DNA from: a bacterium
Lineage (GTDB): Bacteria > Bacillota_I > Bacilli_A > RF39 > UBA660
Assembly (NCBI GenBank): GCA_019423565.1
Contig: JAHZBE010000003.1
Span: 1-64,000, forward strand
Direction of reading: 5' to 3'
Length of the DNA stretch: 64,000 bases
The notes below the pieces were generated by a model that saw nothing but the letters and a program-made list of their open reading frames with translations, was not told where the DNA came from and did no database searches. The translations under genes were made by a program, and so were the position numbers. The number at the start of each line of letters is the position of its first letter. The stretch's first letter is position 1. Positions 55,303-63,389 of this stretch are shown here, in pieces.

Positions 55303-56154
55303 TTAATATTCTTTTTTTACAAGTATATTATTTTTATTATTAATTGTACTATAAAATTTATCTATAACATCTTTCATATAATCCTTTATATAGGTTTTCG
55401 CACACTCTATAATTTCTTCATCGATTCCATAATAACTCTCAGCTAGTGCACCTGTAATGCATGCAATTGTATCAGAATCTCCACCGATTGAAATGGATAA
55501 TCTAATAGCTTCTTCGAAGTCATTTGAGTTTAAAAAACAAAATATTGCTTGTGGAACAGAATCTATTGCTCTACTTGTAAACTTATAATTTTTTCTTAAA
55601 TCATCTAAATCATATTCTAAGCTAAAATAATGTTTTTCTATATATTCCTTTAATGAATCTTTATCCATTCCTCTTCTTAATAAATATATTGATACTGCGA
55701 CAGCTTCACTTGATTTTATACTTTCAATATGATTATGACTTGGAATAGTTGCATTTAAACTTTCACTTTTTATTTCATCAATACTATTAAATAAATATCC
55801 TATAGGAGATATTCGCATAGCAGAACCATTTCCAAAACTTTCACCCATATAATCATTTTTTAACCATTCAACAAATCCTTTACCAAACCTACTTCTTCCG
55901 TATATATCTTTTCCTAAATTTATTTCTCTTAAACCGTAATCTCTTAGCTTTTTTTCATAAGATTCACCATTTAATATTGCATCCGCAATAGCGGTTGTTA
56001 AAATAGAATCATCTGTACACGAACAATTTTCATTAAATAGAGGAACATTTCTATCCATTATTTTTATTCTATCTTCGTATGATCTATTTTTATTTTTTAT
56101 TTCTAATACTTCGTAATATGAACCTACTATATCACCAATTATTGCTCCATACAT
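55303..56154 (-). CDS. ADP-ribosylglycohydrolase family protein
   Basis: 283 residues. It starts MYGAIIGDIVGSYYE, has CTDDSILTTAIADAIL at about 47-62 (first metal-binding Asp pair), HNHIES, and ISIGGDSDTIACITGALAE near 228-246 (second Asp pair). This is the DraG/ARH family with two magnesium sites. Members remove ADP-ribose from proteins, DNA or nucleotides. In this operon its product, ADP-ribose, would go to the Nudix enzyme and could be the signal sensed by the NrtR protein. The exact substrate is unknown. GGGGTGAT precedes the ATG. Confidence 0.9.
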   Translation of the reverse strand: MYGAIIGDIVGSYYEVLEIKNKNRSYEDRIKIMDRNVPLFNENCSCTDDSILTTAIADAILNGESYEKKLRDYGLREINLGKDIYGRSRFGKGFVEWLKNDYMGESFGNGSAMRISPIGYLFNSIDEIKSESLNATIPSHNHIESIKSSEAVAVSIYLLRRGMDKDSLKEYIEKHYFSLEYDLDDLRKNYKFTSRAIDSVPQAIFCFLNSNDFEEAIRLSISIGGDSDTIACITGALAESYYGIDEEIIECAKTYIKDYMKDVIDKFYSTINNKNNILVKKEY

Positions 56155-56174
56155 ATTAACATATCACCCCTTTT

Positions 56175-56741
56175 TCATCTATATAAATTATTTTCAATTA
56201 TATATTTTACTATATTTTCATCCATTATTTTTAATATTTTTTTATTATTTATATTTTTTCTAATATAGCTTGAAGAAATATTATCTGAATTAATATTAGA
56301 AACCACTATATTTTTACTATTAATTTTACTTAGTATTTCATTAATATCATCATTATTTCTTCTTATTACTATTAACTTAAAATTATCTAATATATAATCA
56401 TAATTTTTCCAAATTGTTATTTCTTTTAAATTATCTGAACCACATATAAAATATATTTCATCATTTTTATAAATATTTTTAAAGTGATTAAGTGTTTCAT
56501 ATGTAAAAGTTAATTTACCAAATTCATAATTAGATACATCTAAATTATCATACCCCTCTATCATTAACTTTAACATATTATATCTATCATTTTGATTTGC
56601 TAATCCTTTTTTATTGTATTTATTTCCTGTTGGAACATATATAACCTTATCTAAATATTTATTTTTTATTAAATCTAATGCAATATTTTTATGCATGTTA
56701 TGTGGTGGATTAAATGATCCTCCAAATATACCTATTTTCAT
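56175..56741 (-). CDS. nadD: nicotinate-mononucleotide adenylyltransferase
   Basis: 188 residues from the ATG at 56739-56741, chosen over one two codons earlier for better spacing to AAGGAT. Nucleotidyltransferase motifs: KIGIFGGSFNPPHNMH at the start with H-x-x-H, PTGNKYNKK, CGSDNLKEI and the C-terminal SSSYIRKNI (ISSTxxR type). It joins NaMN and ATP to NaAD, the step before NadE. Spaced 15 bases from prs and followed by the ADP-ribosylglycohydrolase gene. Confidence 0.95.
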   Translation of the reverse strand: MKIGIFGGSFNPPHNMHKNIALDLIKNKYLDKVIYVPTGNKYNKKGLANQNDRYNMLKLMIEGYDNLDVSNYEFGKLTFTYETLNHFKNIYKNDEIYFICGSDNLKEITIWKNYDYILDNFKLIVIRRNNDDINEILSKINSKNIVVSNINSDNISSSYIRKNINNKKILKIMDENIVKYIIENNLYR

Positions 56742-56755
56742 ATACATCTATCCTT

Positions 56756-57763
56756 TTAATTATAATTATTTTCTTTAATTAATTCTGCTACTCTTTTAGA
56801 TAAATCAACTTCTTCAAACCAAGTTTTATCCTTTATCTTTGATGGTATATAAGATAAATTAGTTGTATATAATTTATCAAATAGCCCCTTATTAAAGCAA
56901 TCATCAAATTCTTCTATTCCTTCTGTGAAAAATGCAAATGTTACTGCTAAATATATCTTACCTGCACCTTTTTCTTTTAAAAGTTTTATAGTTTCTATTA
57001 TTGATGAACCACTTGCTATCATATCATCAACTATAATGATATTTTTATCATTTACATCATCACCTAAATACGTATGCTCAACTATTTTGTTTTTACCATC
57101 TTCTACTTTATTTAAATCCCTTCTTTTATAAAATACTCCTACATTAGATTTCAAAATATCAGCATACGCTCTTGCTCTTGTCATTCCTCCCATATCTGGA
57201 CTTACAACTAGAATATTGTTAATATCTTCTTTTTCTTTAATTTGGTTTAAAATATCTAAAGAAGCATAAGAGTTTTGAAATGAAAGATTTAAAAGAGCAT
57301 TAGAAACACATATATTATGTACATCAAATGTTATTATATTATTTACACCTAATCTTTCAAGTTCTTGAAGTGCAAGTGCACAATCTAATGATTCATTTTC
57401 TATTCTTTTATCTTGTCTTGATTGATATAAAAGTGGCATAATAAGTACTATTTTTTTAGCGTAGCCTTGAAGCGCAGATATTACTCTTTTTATATCTTGA
57501 AAATGTTCATCTGGTGACATATGATGAATAAATCCATACATTTTATAAGTTATATCATAATTTGCAATATCACTAATTATGTAAACGTTTTTACCTTTTA
57601 TATTAGTATTTATTCTTATCTTTCCTTCACCATTACTAAATCTATCTCTTGTTATATTAGCAATAAATGATTTATCTGTTTTATATATTTTCTTTAAATT
57701 ATTATCAATTTTTTTACCTAATTCTTCTATATTGTCAAGTACAATAAGTTTTAAATCTTCCAT
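56756..57763 (-). CDS. prs: divergent ribose-phosphate pyrophosphokinase
   Basis: 335 residues. The phosphoribosyltransferase-fold features are present: RFSNGEGKIRIN near residue 42 (usual FSDGE), YQSRQDKR, VVSPDMGGMTRARAYAD, and the PRPP loop VDDMIASGSS (usual DDMIDTGGT). The DLHAGQ motif is replaced by FDVHNICVSN. It should make PRPP from ribose-5-phosphate and ATP. PRPP is the co-substrate of PncB, and ribose-5-phosphate is a product of the Nudix enzyme, so its place here is logical. The altered motifs suggest a dedicated or subclass enzyme. AGGAGG precedes the ATG. Confidence 0.88.
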   Translation of the reverse strand: MEDLKLIVLDNIEELGKKIDNNLKKIYKTDKSFIANITRDRFSNGEGKIRINTNIKGKNVYIISDIANYDITYKMYGFIHHMSPDEHFQDIKRVISALQGYAKKIVLIMPLLYQSRQDKRIENESLDCALALQELERLGVNNIITFDVHNICVSNALLNLSFQNSYASLDILNQIKEKEDINNILVVSPDMGGMTRARAYADILKSNVGVFYKRRDLNKVEDGKNKIVEHTYLGDDVNDKNIIIVDDMIASGSSIIETIKLLKEKGAGKIYLAVTFAFFTEGIEEFDDCFNKGLFDKLYTTNLSYIPSKIKDKTWFEEVDLSKRVAELIKENNYN

Positions 57764-57775
57764 TTTAAATACCTC

Positions 57776-59692
57776 CTAAATTTCTTCTAATTCTTTAATC
57801 CATATATTATATGATGCATCACTTGGCATCCTTAAATCACCTCTTGGTGAAAGTGATATACTTCCTACTTTTACACCATCAGGCATACAACTTCTTTTAA
57901 ATTGTTGAGTAAAAAATCTTTTTATAAATACTTTTAACCATTTTAATATTTCTTCTTTACTATATTCATTTTCAAATGTATTTACCGCTAACATATATAT
58001 TTTTTTAGGTGATGCGCCATATCTAAAGAAATGATATAAGTAAAAATCATGTAATATATATGGTCCTATTTTATCTTCTGTTATTTGTTTAATATTACCT
58101 TTTTCATCTGCGGGTAATAATTCTGGTGATATAGGTGTTGATAAAATATCATACAAAACCTTCTTATTTTTCTTATCAGTATCAGCAATATATTTAACTA
58201 AATACTTTACAAGTGTTTTTGGAATACTAGAATTTACAGAATACATACTCATATGATCTCCATTATAAGTACACCATCCAAGAGCAAGTTCACTTAAGTC
58301 ACCTGTTCCTATAACAAGTGCATTTTCTTTATTTGCAATATCCATAAGTATTTTTGTTCTTTCTCTTGCTTGAGCATTTTCATAAGTTATATCATGATTA
58401 TTAATGTCTTGATCAATATCACTATAATGAACTAAACATGCTTTTTTAATATCTATTTCCTTTAGTGTCGCATTATTTATTTTTATTAAATCAAGTGCAT
58501 TTTCATAAGTTCTATTAGTTGTACCAAAACCAGGCATTGTAACTGCAATTATATTTTTATTATCAATTTTAAGTTTTTCAAATGCCTTTTTTATTACTAA
58601 GAATGCTAGTGTTGAATCAAGTCCACCAGATACTCCAATAACACATTTTTGTATATTTGTGTGTTTTAATCTTTTAGCAAGAGCACTACTTTGAATATTT
58701 ATTATCTCTTTACATCTTTCTTCTCTTTTGTCTTCATTTGATGGTACAAATGGATATTTACTATATTTTCGTGAAATAAGATTATTTTTAGAAGTTGTAA
58801 AGTATATATTTCTATATTCTTTATCAGTATTTGAAATAAAACTTGTATTTTTTCTTCTATCATTTACTAGTCTTTTTATATCTATATCACTATATATTAA
58901 ATTGCTGTTAAAATCAAACCTATTATTTTCACTTAATAATTTTCCATTTTCATATATTAAACTTGAGCCTGAAAATAACAAATCTGTACTACTTTCATTT
59001 ATACCTGATGATGAATAAACATATCCTGATATTGTTTTAATAGATTGCATTTTTATAAGTTCTTTTCTAAAATCATATTTTCCTATTGTTTCATTACTTG
59101 CGGATAAATTAAATATAATACTTGCACCGCTTGATGCATAATCATTACTCTTAGGATATAAACTCCATACATCTTCACATATTTCAACACCAAATTTTAA
59201 TTCATCATCTAATTTACTTGTAAATATTAAATCTACACCAATTGGTACAATTTCATTAAATAAATTTATTTCTTTTATTTTTAAATCATTGCTGCTTTTA
59301 AACCATCTCATTTCATAAAATTCATTATAATTTGGGATATATGTCTTTGGTACAATACCAAGAATTTTGCCATTATTTATAACTACTGCACAATTATATA
59401 ATTTATTTTCACATTTTATTGGTGATCCTACTATAATGACTATCATTTTATCTTTTGAATAATCTACTAAATCTTTAAGTCCTTCATATGCTTTATCAAT
59501 TAATATATCTTGATTAAATAAATCACCACATGTATACCCTGTTATTGAAAGCTCTGGAAAAGAAATTATTTGAATATTCTTATTTACTGCTTCATCTATT
59601 TGTTTTTTTATCATTTGAACATTGTATATTGTATCTGATACCTTAAGTTCTAAAGTAGATGCACCTACTTTTACATATCCATATTCATTCAT
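57776..59692 (-). CDS. nadE: glutamine-dependent NAD synthetase
   Basis: 638 residues, a two-domain enzyme. The N-terminal nitrilase-like glutaminase domain has Glu in FPELSITGYTCGDL, Lys in VPKTYIPNYNEFYEMRWF and Cys in GVEICEDVW. The C-terminal synthetase domain has the P-loop GVSGGLDSTLAFLV near residue 350 and GTGDLSELALGWCTYNGDHM. It amidates NaAD to NAD using glutamine and ATP. Length and domain order match the large (about 640 residue) type seen in Firmicutes. It lies between the Nudix and prs genes. Confidence 0.97.
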   Translation of the reverse strand: MNEYGYVKVGASTLELKVSDTIYNVQMIKKQIDEAVNKNIQIISFPELSITGYTCGDLFNQDILIDKAYEGLKDLVDYSKDKMIVIIVGSPIKCENKLYNCAVVINNGKILGIVPKTYIPNYNEFYEMRWFKSSNDLKIKEINLFNEIVPIGVDLIFTSKLDDELKFGVEICEDVWSLYPKSNDYASSGASIIFNLSASNETIGKYDFRKELIKMQSIKTISGYVYSSSGINESSTDLLFSGSSLIYENGKLLSENNRFDFNSNLIYSDIDIKRLVNDRRKNTSFISNTDKEYRNIYFTTSKNNLISRKYSKYPFVPSNEDKREERCKEIINIQSSALAKRLKHTNIQKCVIGVSGGLDSTLAFLVIKKAFEKLKIDNKNIIAVTMPGFGTTNRTYENALDLIKINNATLKEIDIKKACLVHYSDIDQDINNHDITYENAQARERTKILMDIANKENALVIGTGDLSELALGWCTYNGDHMSMYSVNSSIPKTLVKYLVKYIADTDKKNKKVLYDILSTPISPELLPADEKGNIKQITEDKIGPYILHDFYLYHFFRYGASPKKIYMLAVNTFENEYSKEEILKWLKVFIKRFFTQQFKRSCMPDGVKVGSISLSPRGDLRMPSDASYNIWIKELEEI

Positions 59693-59696
59693 TTTA

Positions 59697-60284
59697 TCAC
59701 TCCATTATATATTTTTTTGATTTTTCAATTACATAAGCGGAATTTAATCCGTTTATGTAACCTTCATTAAATAATTCTTGTAACTCATCACTTGTTACTA
59801 ATATATATTTTATAAATTCATCTTTATCTAACTTTTGACTTCTTACCTTTTTACAATTTCTAGCAATATAGTAATAATTATATGCTGAAGAACATCCTTG
59901 ATCTTGATAGTAACTTCCAAGGTATATAAAGTCATCTGATTCATATCCTGTTTCTTCTAATAACTCTCTTTTTGCAGCGTCAATAGGATTTTCAAAAGAC
60001 TCTATATATCCTGCAGGTAAACCAATATCAACAGTTTCTTTTGTAAAAACTCTAGGTTCAATTGCAAGTATTATTTTTTTATCTTCTGTAATAGGTAATA
60101 TTATTGCTGCACTTCCATCATTATTTCCTTTTAATATTTTTTCTCTTGTTATTGTTTTATTATTTTTAAGTGTACATGAATAAGATTCTATACTTAGAAA
60201 ATTTGATGGTGAAGTCTGTTCCATTTTTGTTGTTTTTAGTTCTTCAAGATAAGATTTTATATTTTTTAACTTTTCTTTATCCAT
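59697..60284 (-). CDS. Nudix hydrolase, ADP-ribose pyrophosphatase type
   Basis: 195 residues. The Nudix box is complete: GYIESFENPIDAAKRELLEE then TGY at about 105-127, preceded by IDIGLPAG (GLPAG is typical of ADP-ribose pyrophosphatases). It would split ADP-ribose into AMP and ribose-5-phosphate. In this operon it links the ADP-ribosylglycohydrolase (source of ADP-ribose) to Prs (user of ribose-5-phosphate), and it would lower the likely NrtR ligand. AGGTGAAAAC precedes the ATG. Confidence 0.88.
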   Translation of the reverse strand: MDKEKLKNIKSYLEELKTTKMEQTSPSNFLSIESYSCTLKNNKTITREKILKGNNDGSAAIILPITEDKKIILAIEPRVFTKETVDIGLPAGYIESFENPIDAAKRELLEETGYESDDFIYLGSYYQDQGCSSAYNYYYIARNCKKVRSQKLDKDEFIKYILVTSDELQELFNEGYINGLNSAYVIEKSKKYIME

Positions 60285-60292
60285 GTTTTCAC

Positions 60293-61768
60293 CTACATTT
60301 TCTTAACTAAACTTCTATACTCTGAAATCATGTTATTTTTAAAGTTTACATATTCTTCTGTTCCATCAACATAATATTCATGTGGCATTTTTTCTCTTTT
60401 TACTTCAGGATATAGTGTCTTCATTTGATCACTACAATATTTTTGTTTTGTAAAAATATCTGGATCTTCATAAACTAATTTTCCATTTTTAAATATAGGC
60501 TTTTGTAATTCTACAAGTTCAAAATCAGTTATTATATTTTTCTTTAATGGATCTATAGTACTTACAATAGTTAATTCTCTTTCATTTGTTTCTTCATTTT
60601 TTCTACACATTATATCTGCAAGTGCATATCCAGTTGATTTTGAATAAGCACGATATAATTTTTTGTAATCTGGATTTACTATTTTTACAGTATCATTACT
60701 TAATTTTATTTTAGGAATTACATTACCTTTTTCATCTATTAATGCAACTTCTTTATAAACACATCCCATTCTTCCATTTGGTTTTGATATATTATCTCCA
60801 ACACCTAGACTATCAAACTTAGCACCTTGATTAAATAAAGATTCTATAGTTTCTGCATTTAATCCATTACTCAAACAGATTTTTGCTTGTGGAAATCCTG
60901 CTGCGTCAAGCATTTTTCTTGCTTCTTTTGATAAATACGCTAAATCGCCTGAATCAATACGTATTCCAATATGATCAAGAGGCATATTATTTTCCTTCAT
61001 ATATCTAAACACTCTTATTGCATTAATAACACCACTTTTTAATGTATCAACTGTATCTACTAAAAGAATACAATTATCTGGATATGCCTTCGCATACGCT
61101 AAGAATGCTTCATATTCATTTGGAAATGATTCTATAAAACTATGAGCCATAGTTCCCATTGCTTTTATATTAAGCATATTTGCCGCAATTATATTGCTTG
61201 TTCCTATGCATCCGGCCATTATTCCATATATTGATGAATCAATAGCTGCTTCAGAACCATCTGCTCTTCTTGCACCAAACTCCATAACTCCTACTTTTCC
61301 ATTAGTAGATTCTATTATTCTTCTAGCACTTGTTGCATGTTCCATAGCACCATTTATCATAGATAATATTGCTGTTTCAACTATTTGTGCTTCTATTATT
61401 GGTGCTTTAATTGTTATAAGAGGTTCATTTGGAAATACTGGGGTACCATCCGCAATTGCATATATATCACCTGTAAATTTAAAGTTTTTTAAATAATCTA
61501 TAAATTCTTCTGAATAACCATTTCTTCTGAAATAATCTAGTTCTTTTTCTGTAAATTTTAAATTTTCAATATAAGGAATTACCTTATCAAGTCCTGCCAT
61601 TATAGCATATCCACCATCATTTGGTATTTTTCTAAAAAATAAATCAAATACTGCTTCTTCCTTTTCTTTATTATTACTTAAATATCCATTTGACATTGTA
61701 AATTCATATTCATCACTCATTAGAGTATAGTTTCTTGGTAATCTTTCATAACCATTATATATTTTCAT
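60293..61768 (-). CDS. pncB: nicotinate phosphoribosyltransferase
   Basis: 491 residues from the ATG at 61766-61768; AGGTGA lies five bases upstream and a GTG in that site is rejected. NAPRTase features: FDLFFRKIPNDGGYAIMAGL, FGARRADGSEAAIDSSIYG, SFPNEYEAFLAYAKAYP, GIRIDSGDLAYLS and CLSNGLNAETI. It makes NaMN from nicotinate and PRPP, usually with ATP. The SD overlaps the pncA stop, so the two are closely coupled, giving nicotinamide to NaMN in successive steps. Confidence 0.96.
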   Translation of the reverse strand: MKIYNGYERLPRNYTLMSDEYEFTMSNGYLSNNKEKEEAVFDLFFRKIPNDGGYAIMAGLDKVIPYIENLKFTEKELDYFRRNGYSEEFIDYLKNFKFTGDIYAIADGTPVFPNEPLITIKAPIIEAQIVETAILSMINGAMEHATSARRIIESTNGKVGVMEFGARRADGSEAAIDSSIYGIMAGCIGTSNIIAANMLNIKAMGTMAHSFIESFPNEYEAFLAYAKAYPDNCILLVDTVDTLKSGVINAIRVFRYMKENNMPLDHIGIRIDSGDLAYLSKEARKMLDAAGFPQAKICLSNGLNAETIESLFNQGAKFDSLGVGDNISKPNGRMGCVYKEVALIDEKGNVIPKIKLSNDTVKIVNPDYKKLYRAYSKSTGYALADIMCRKNEETNERELTIVSTIDPLKKNIITDFELVELQKPIFKNGKLVYEDPDIFTKQKYCSDQMKTLYPEVKREKMPHEYYVDGTEEYVNFKNNMISEYRSLVKKM

Positions 61769-61777
61769 AATTTTCAC

Positions 61778-62425
61778 CTATTTAAGAATTAATCCTAATT
61801 CTTTTTCCTTTCTTTCTAATTCTTCTATATTTGGAACCATAATAATTCCTGCTTGTGTCATAACTTTTTTTGCTATATCCATCCATTCTTCTCTGTTATG
61901 TTCTAAAGAATCATAAGTATCAATTGTATTTTCAACAACAAATATTTTTGCTCTTCTATTTATTTCATCTAGATACCTTGAAAAAGTTCTTGCAAAATCC
62001 ATAACACATAAATCTGCACATACTCCTCCAATAACAATTTCATTTAAGTTATCTTGACTTTTTATATCATCTTGCAAATTTCTATTGAGCATTCCATTAA
62101 TTGAATTTTTATAATAAGTTCTTGTGTTTTCTTTATTTTGTTCATCTATAAATTCTGGTATTAATTCTGCTTCTTTTGTTCCAAGTACACAATGAGATGG
62201 ATATGAATCAAATTCTATTGAATCAGTAGTATGCCCTTCTAATACAAAATTTACTAATTGATTTTCTTTTCTAAATTTATTAATTAATTTTAATTGTTCA
62301 TTAACTAGTTCATTATATTTTGGATTAGCCATATTTCCAAAATTAACAAATCCATTATTCATATCAATCATGTATAATGCCTTTCTTATATTTTCATACA
62401 CTTCTTTTTTTGACTTTCTGTCCAT
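61778..62425 (-). CDS. pncA: nicotinamidase, isochorismatase family
   Basis: 215 residues. The catalytic triad is recognisable: Asp in MIDMNNGFVNFG (near 20), Lys in YYKNSINGM (near 106) and Cys in IGGVCADLCVMDF (near 134). The metal-site region is EGHTTDSIEFDSYPSHCVLG with the usual Asp and His. It converts nicotinamide to nicotinate and ammonia. First gene of the NAD operon, 121 bases downstream of the promoter -10, with AAGGAT before the ATG. Confidence 0.92.
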   Translation of the reverse strand: MDRKSKKEVYENIRKALYMIDMNNGFVNFGNMANPKYNELVNEQLKLINKFRKENQLVNFVLEGHTTDSIEFDSYPSHCVLGTKEAELIPEFIDEQNKENTRTYYKNSINGMLNRNLQDDIKSQDNLNEIVIGGVCADLCVMDFARTFSRYLDEINRRAKIFVVENTIDTYDSLEHNREEWMDIAKKVMTQAGIIMVPNIEELERKEKELGLILK

Positions 62426-62453
62426 ATTATATCCTTCTTTCTTTTTATCTTTT

Positions 62454-62546
62454 TGTTAATAACAAATTTTAAAAAAATAATCTTTATAACATTTTGTTAA
62501 TAACATATTTTAATTTAAATCAGGTTTTTCTCACCTGTTACTAACA
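62454..62546. promoter_or_regulatory. three 41-bp-spaced TGTTANTAACA palindromes, putative NrtR operators
   Basis: TGTTAATAACA at 62454-62464, TGTTAATAACA at 62495-62505 and TGTTACTAACA at 62536-62546. Each is an 11-bp palindrome around one central base, and their starts are exactly 41 bp apart. The right-most copy begins at the -10 and covers the likely start of transcription; the other two lie in the leader. Such spacing (about four helical turns) puts all sites on one DNA face. The regulator encoded at the end of the operon is the natural candidate to bind them. Confidence 0.75.
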
Positions 62547-62574
62547 TTTTATTAAAAACATATAAATTTGTCAA
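62546..62574 (-). promoter_or_regulatory. promoter of the NAD operon
   Basis: TTGACA (62569-62574) and TAAAAT (62546-62551) on the minus strand with a 17-bp spacer. Transcription should begin near 62539, inside the first palindrome. This is one of the two best promoters in the window. Confidence 0.85.
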
Positions 62575-62580
62575 CTCTTT

Positions 62581-62624
62581 TTTTTAAAAAAATTAAGAAA
62601 TTTTATTTTTTCTTAATTTTTTTT
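62581..62624 (-). terminator. terminator after the pseudouridine synthase gene
   Basis: AAAAAAATTAAGAAA and its complement (62586-62624) form a long AT-rich stem with an 8-base loop, followed by T on the minus strand. It separates the rRNA-modification genes from the NAD operon promoter. Confidence 0.65.
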
Positions 62625-62638
62625 ATTTAATAATTTTC

Positions 62639-63358
62639 TTATTCATTAATTACCACATTTTTTTCTTTAATTAAATCAAGTTCACTTTCACTAAGTTCTC
62701 TTATTTCACCTAACATCAAATCATTAGGCAAATATAGATTTCCAATACATATTCTATTTAATTCAATAACTTTTGCTTTATAACAACCAAACATTCTTTT
62801 TATTTGGTGATATCTGCCTTCCTTTAATGTAACTTTCCCTGTATATGTTCCTGTTATTTCTAAAATTGCAGATTTACACTCTCCATCATTTAATTTTACC
62901 CCCTTTTCAAAACCTTCTACCATATCATTTGTTAATGGAATATCTAAAGTAACTTCATATTCCTTTTTAACATGTTTTTTAGGAGATAAAATATCATGTG
63001 AGAAATTACCATCATCAGTAATAATCATTAAACCTGTTGTATCTTTATCAAGTCTTCCAGCAGGAAATATATTTCTTGTTTTATAGTTATCAGGCACAAG
63101 ATTTAATACACTATTTTCTGTTTCTGTATCTGTTGTAGATACATATCCTTTTGGTTTATTTAATATTAAGTAAATATGTTCTTTTATAGTAATATCTTTT
63201 CCATTTATCACAATTGATATATCTTTATCATTAAACTTTGTTTGCGGATTATTTATTTTTTCATTATTAACAAACACAAGTCCTTTTTTTATTAAATCTT
63301 TAATTTCTTTTCTACTGTAATTTGTTTGTTCTGATATTATTCGATCAATTCTTTTAAT
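62639..63358 (-). CDS. rsuA: 16S rRNA pseudouridine synthase, RsuA type
   Basis: 239 residues if it starts at an ATT at 63356-63358. An ATG at 63382 opens the frame but AAAGGAGG lies between the two and would serve codon 9, giving KRIDRIISEQ directly, the normal family start. An S4 RNA-binding domain is at 1-60. The synthase core has GRLDKDTTGLMIITDDG with the catalytic Asp, KEYEV and LKEGRYHQIKRMFG. It probably makes pseudouridine at 16S position 516. RluB/RluE-type specificity cannot be ruled out. It follows the TlyA-like gene. Confidence 0.92.
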   Translation of the reverse strand: MKRIDRIISEQTNYSRKEIKDLIKKGLVFVNNEKINNPQTKFNDKDISIVINGKDITIKEHIYLILNKPKGYVSTTDTETENSVLNLVPDNYKTRNIFPAGRLDKDTTGLMIITDDGNFSHDILSPKKHVKKEYEVTLDIPLTNDMVEGFEKGVKLNDGECKSAILEITGTYTGKVTLKEGRYHQIKRMFGCYKAKVIELNRICIGNLYLPNDLMLGEIRELSESELDLIKEKNVVINE

Positions 63359-63389
63359 AATTATTACCTCCTTTATAAACATTTAATGT

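Noticed and set aside
62521..62537. CAGGT/ACCTG hairpin in the NAD operon leader as a NAD-sensing riboswitch
   Set aside because: Only a five-pair stem with no further conserved structure that I can match to known NAD riboswitches.
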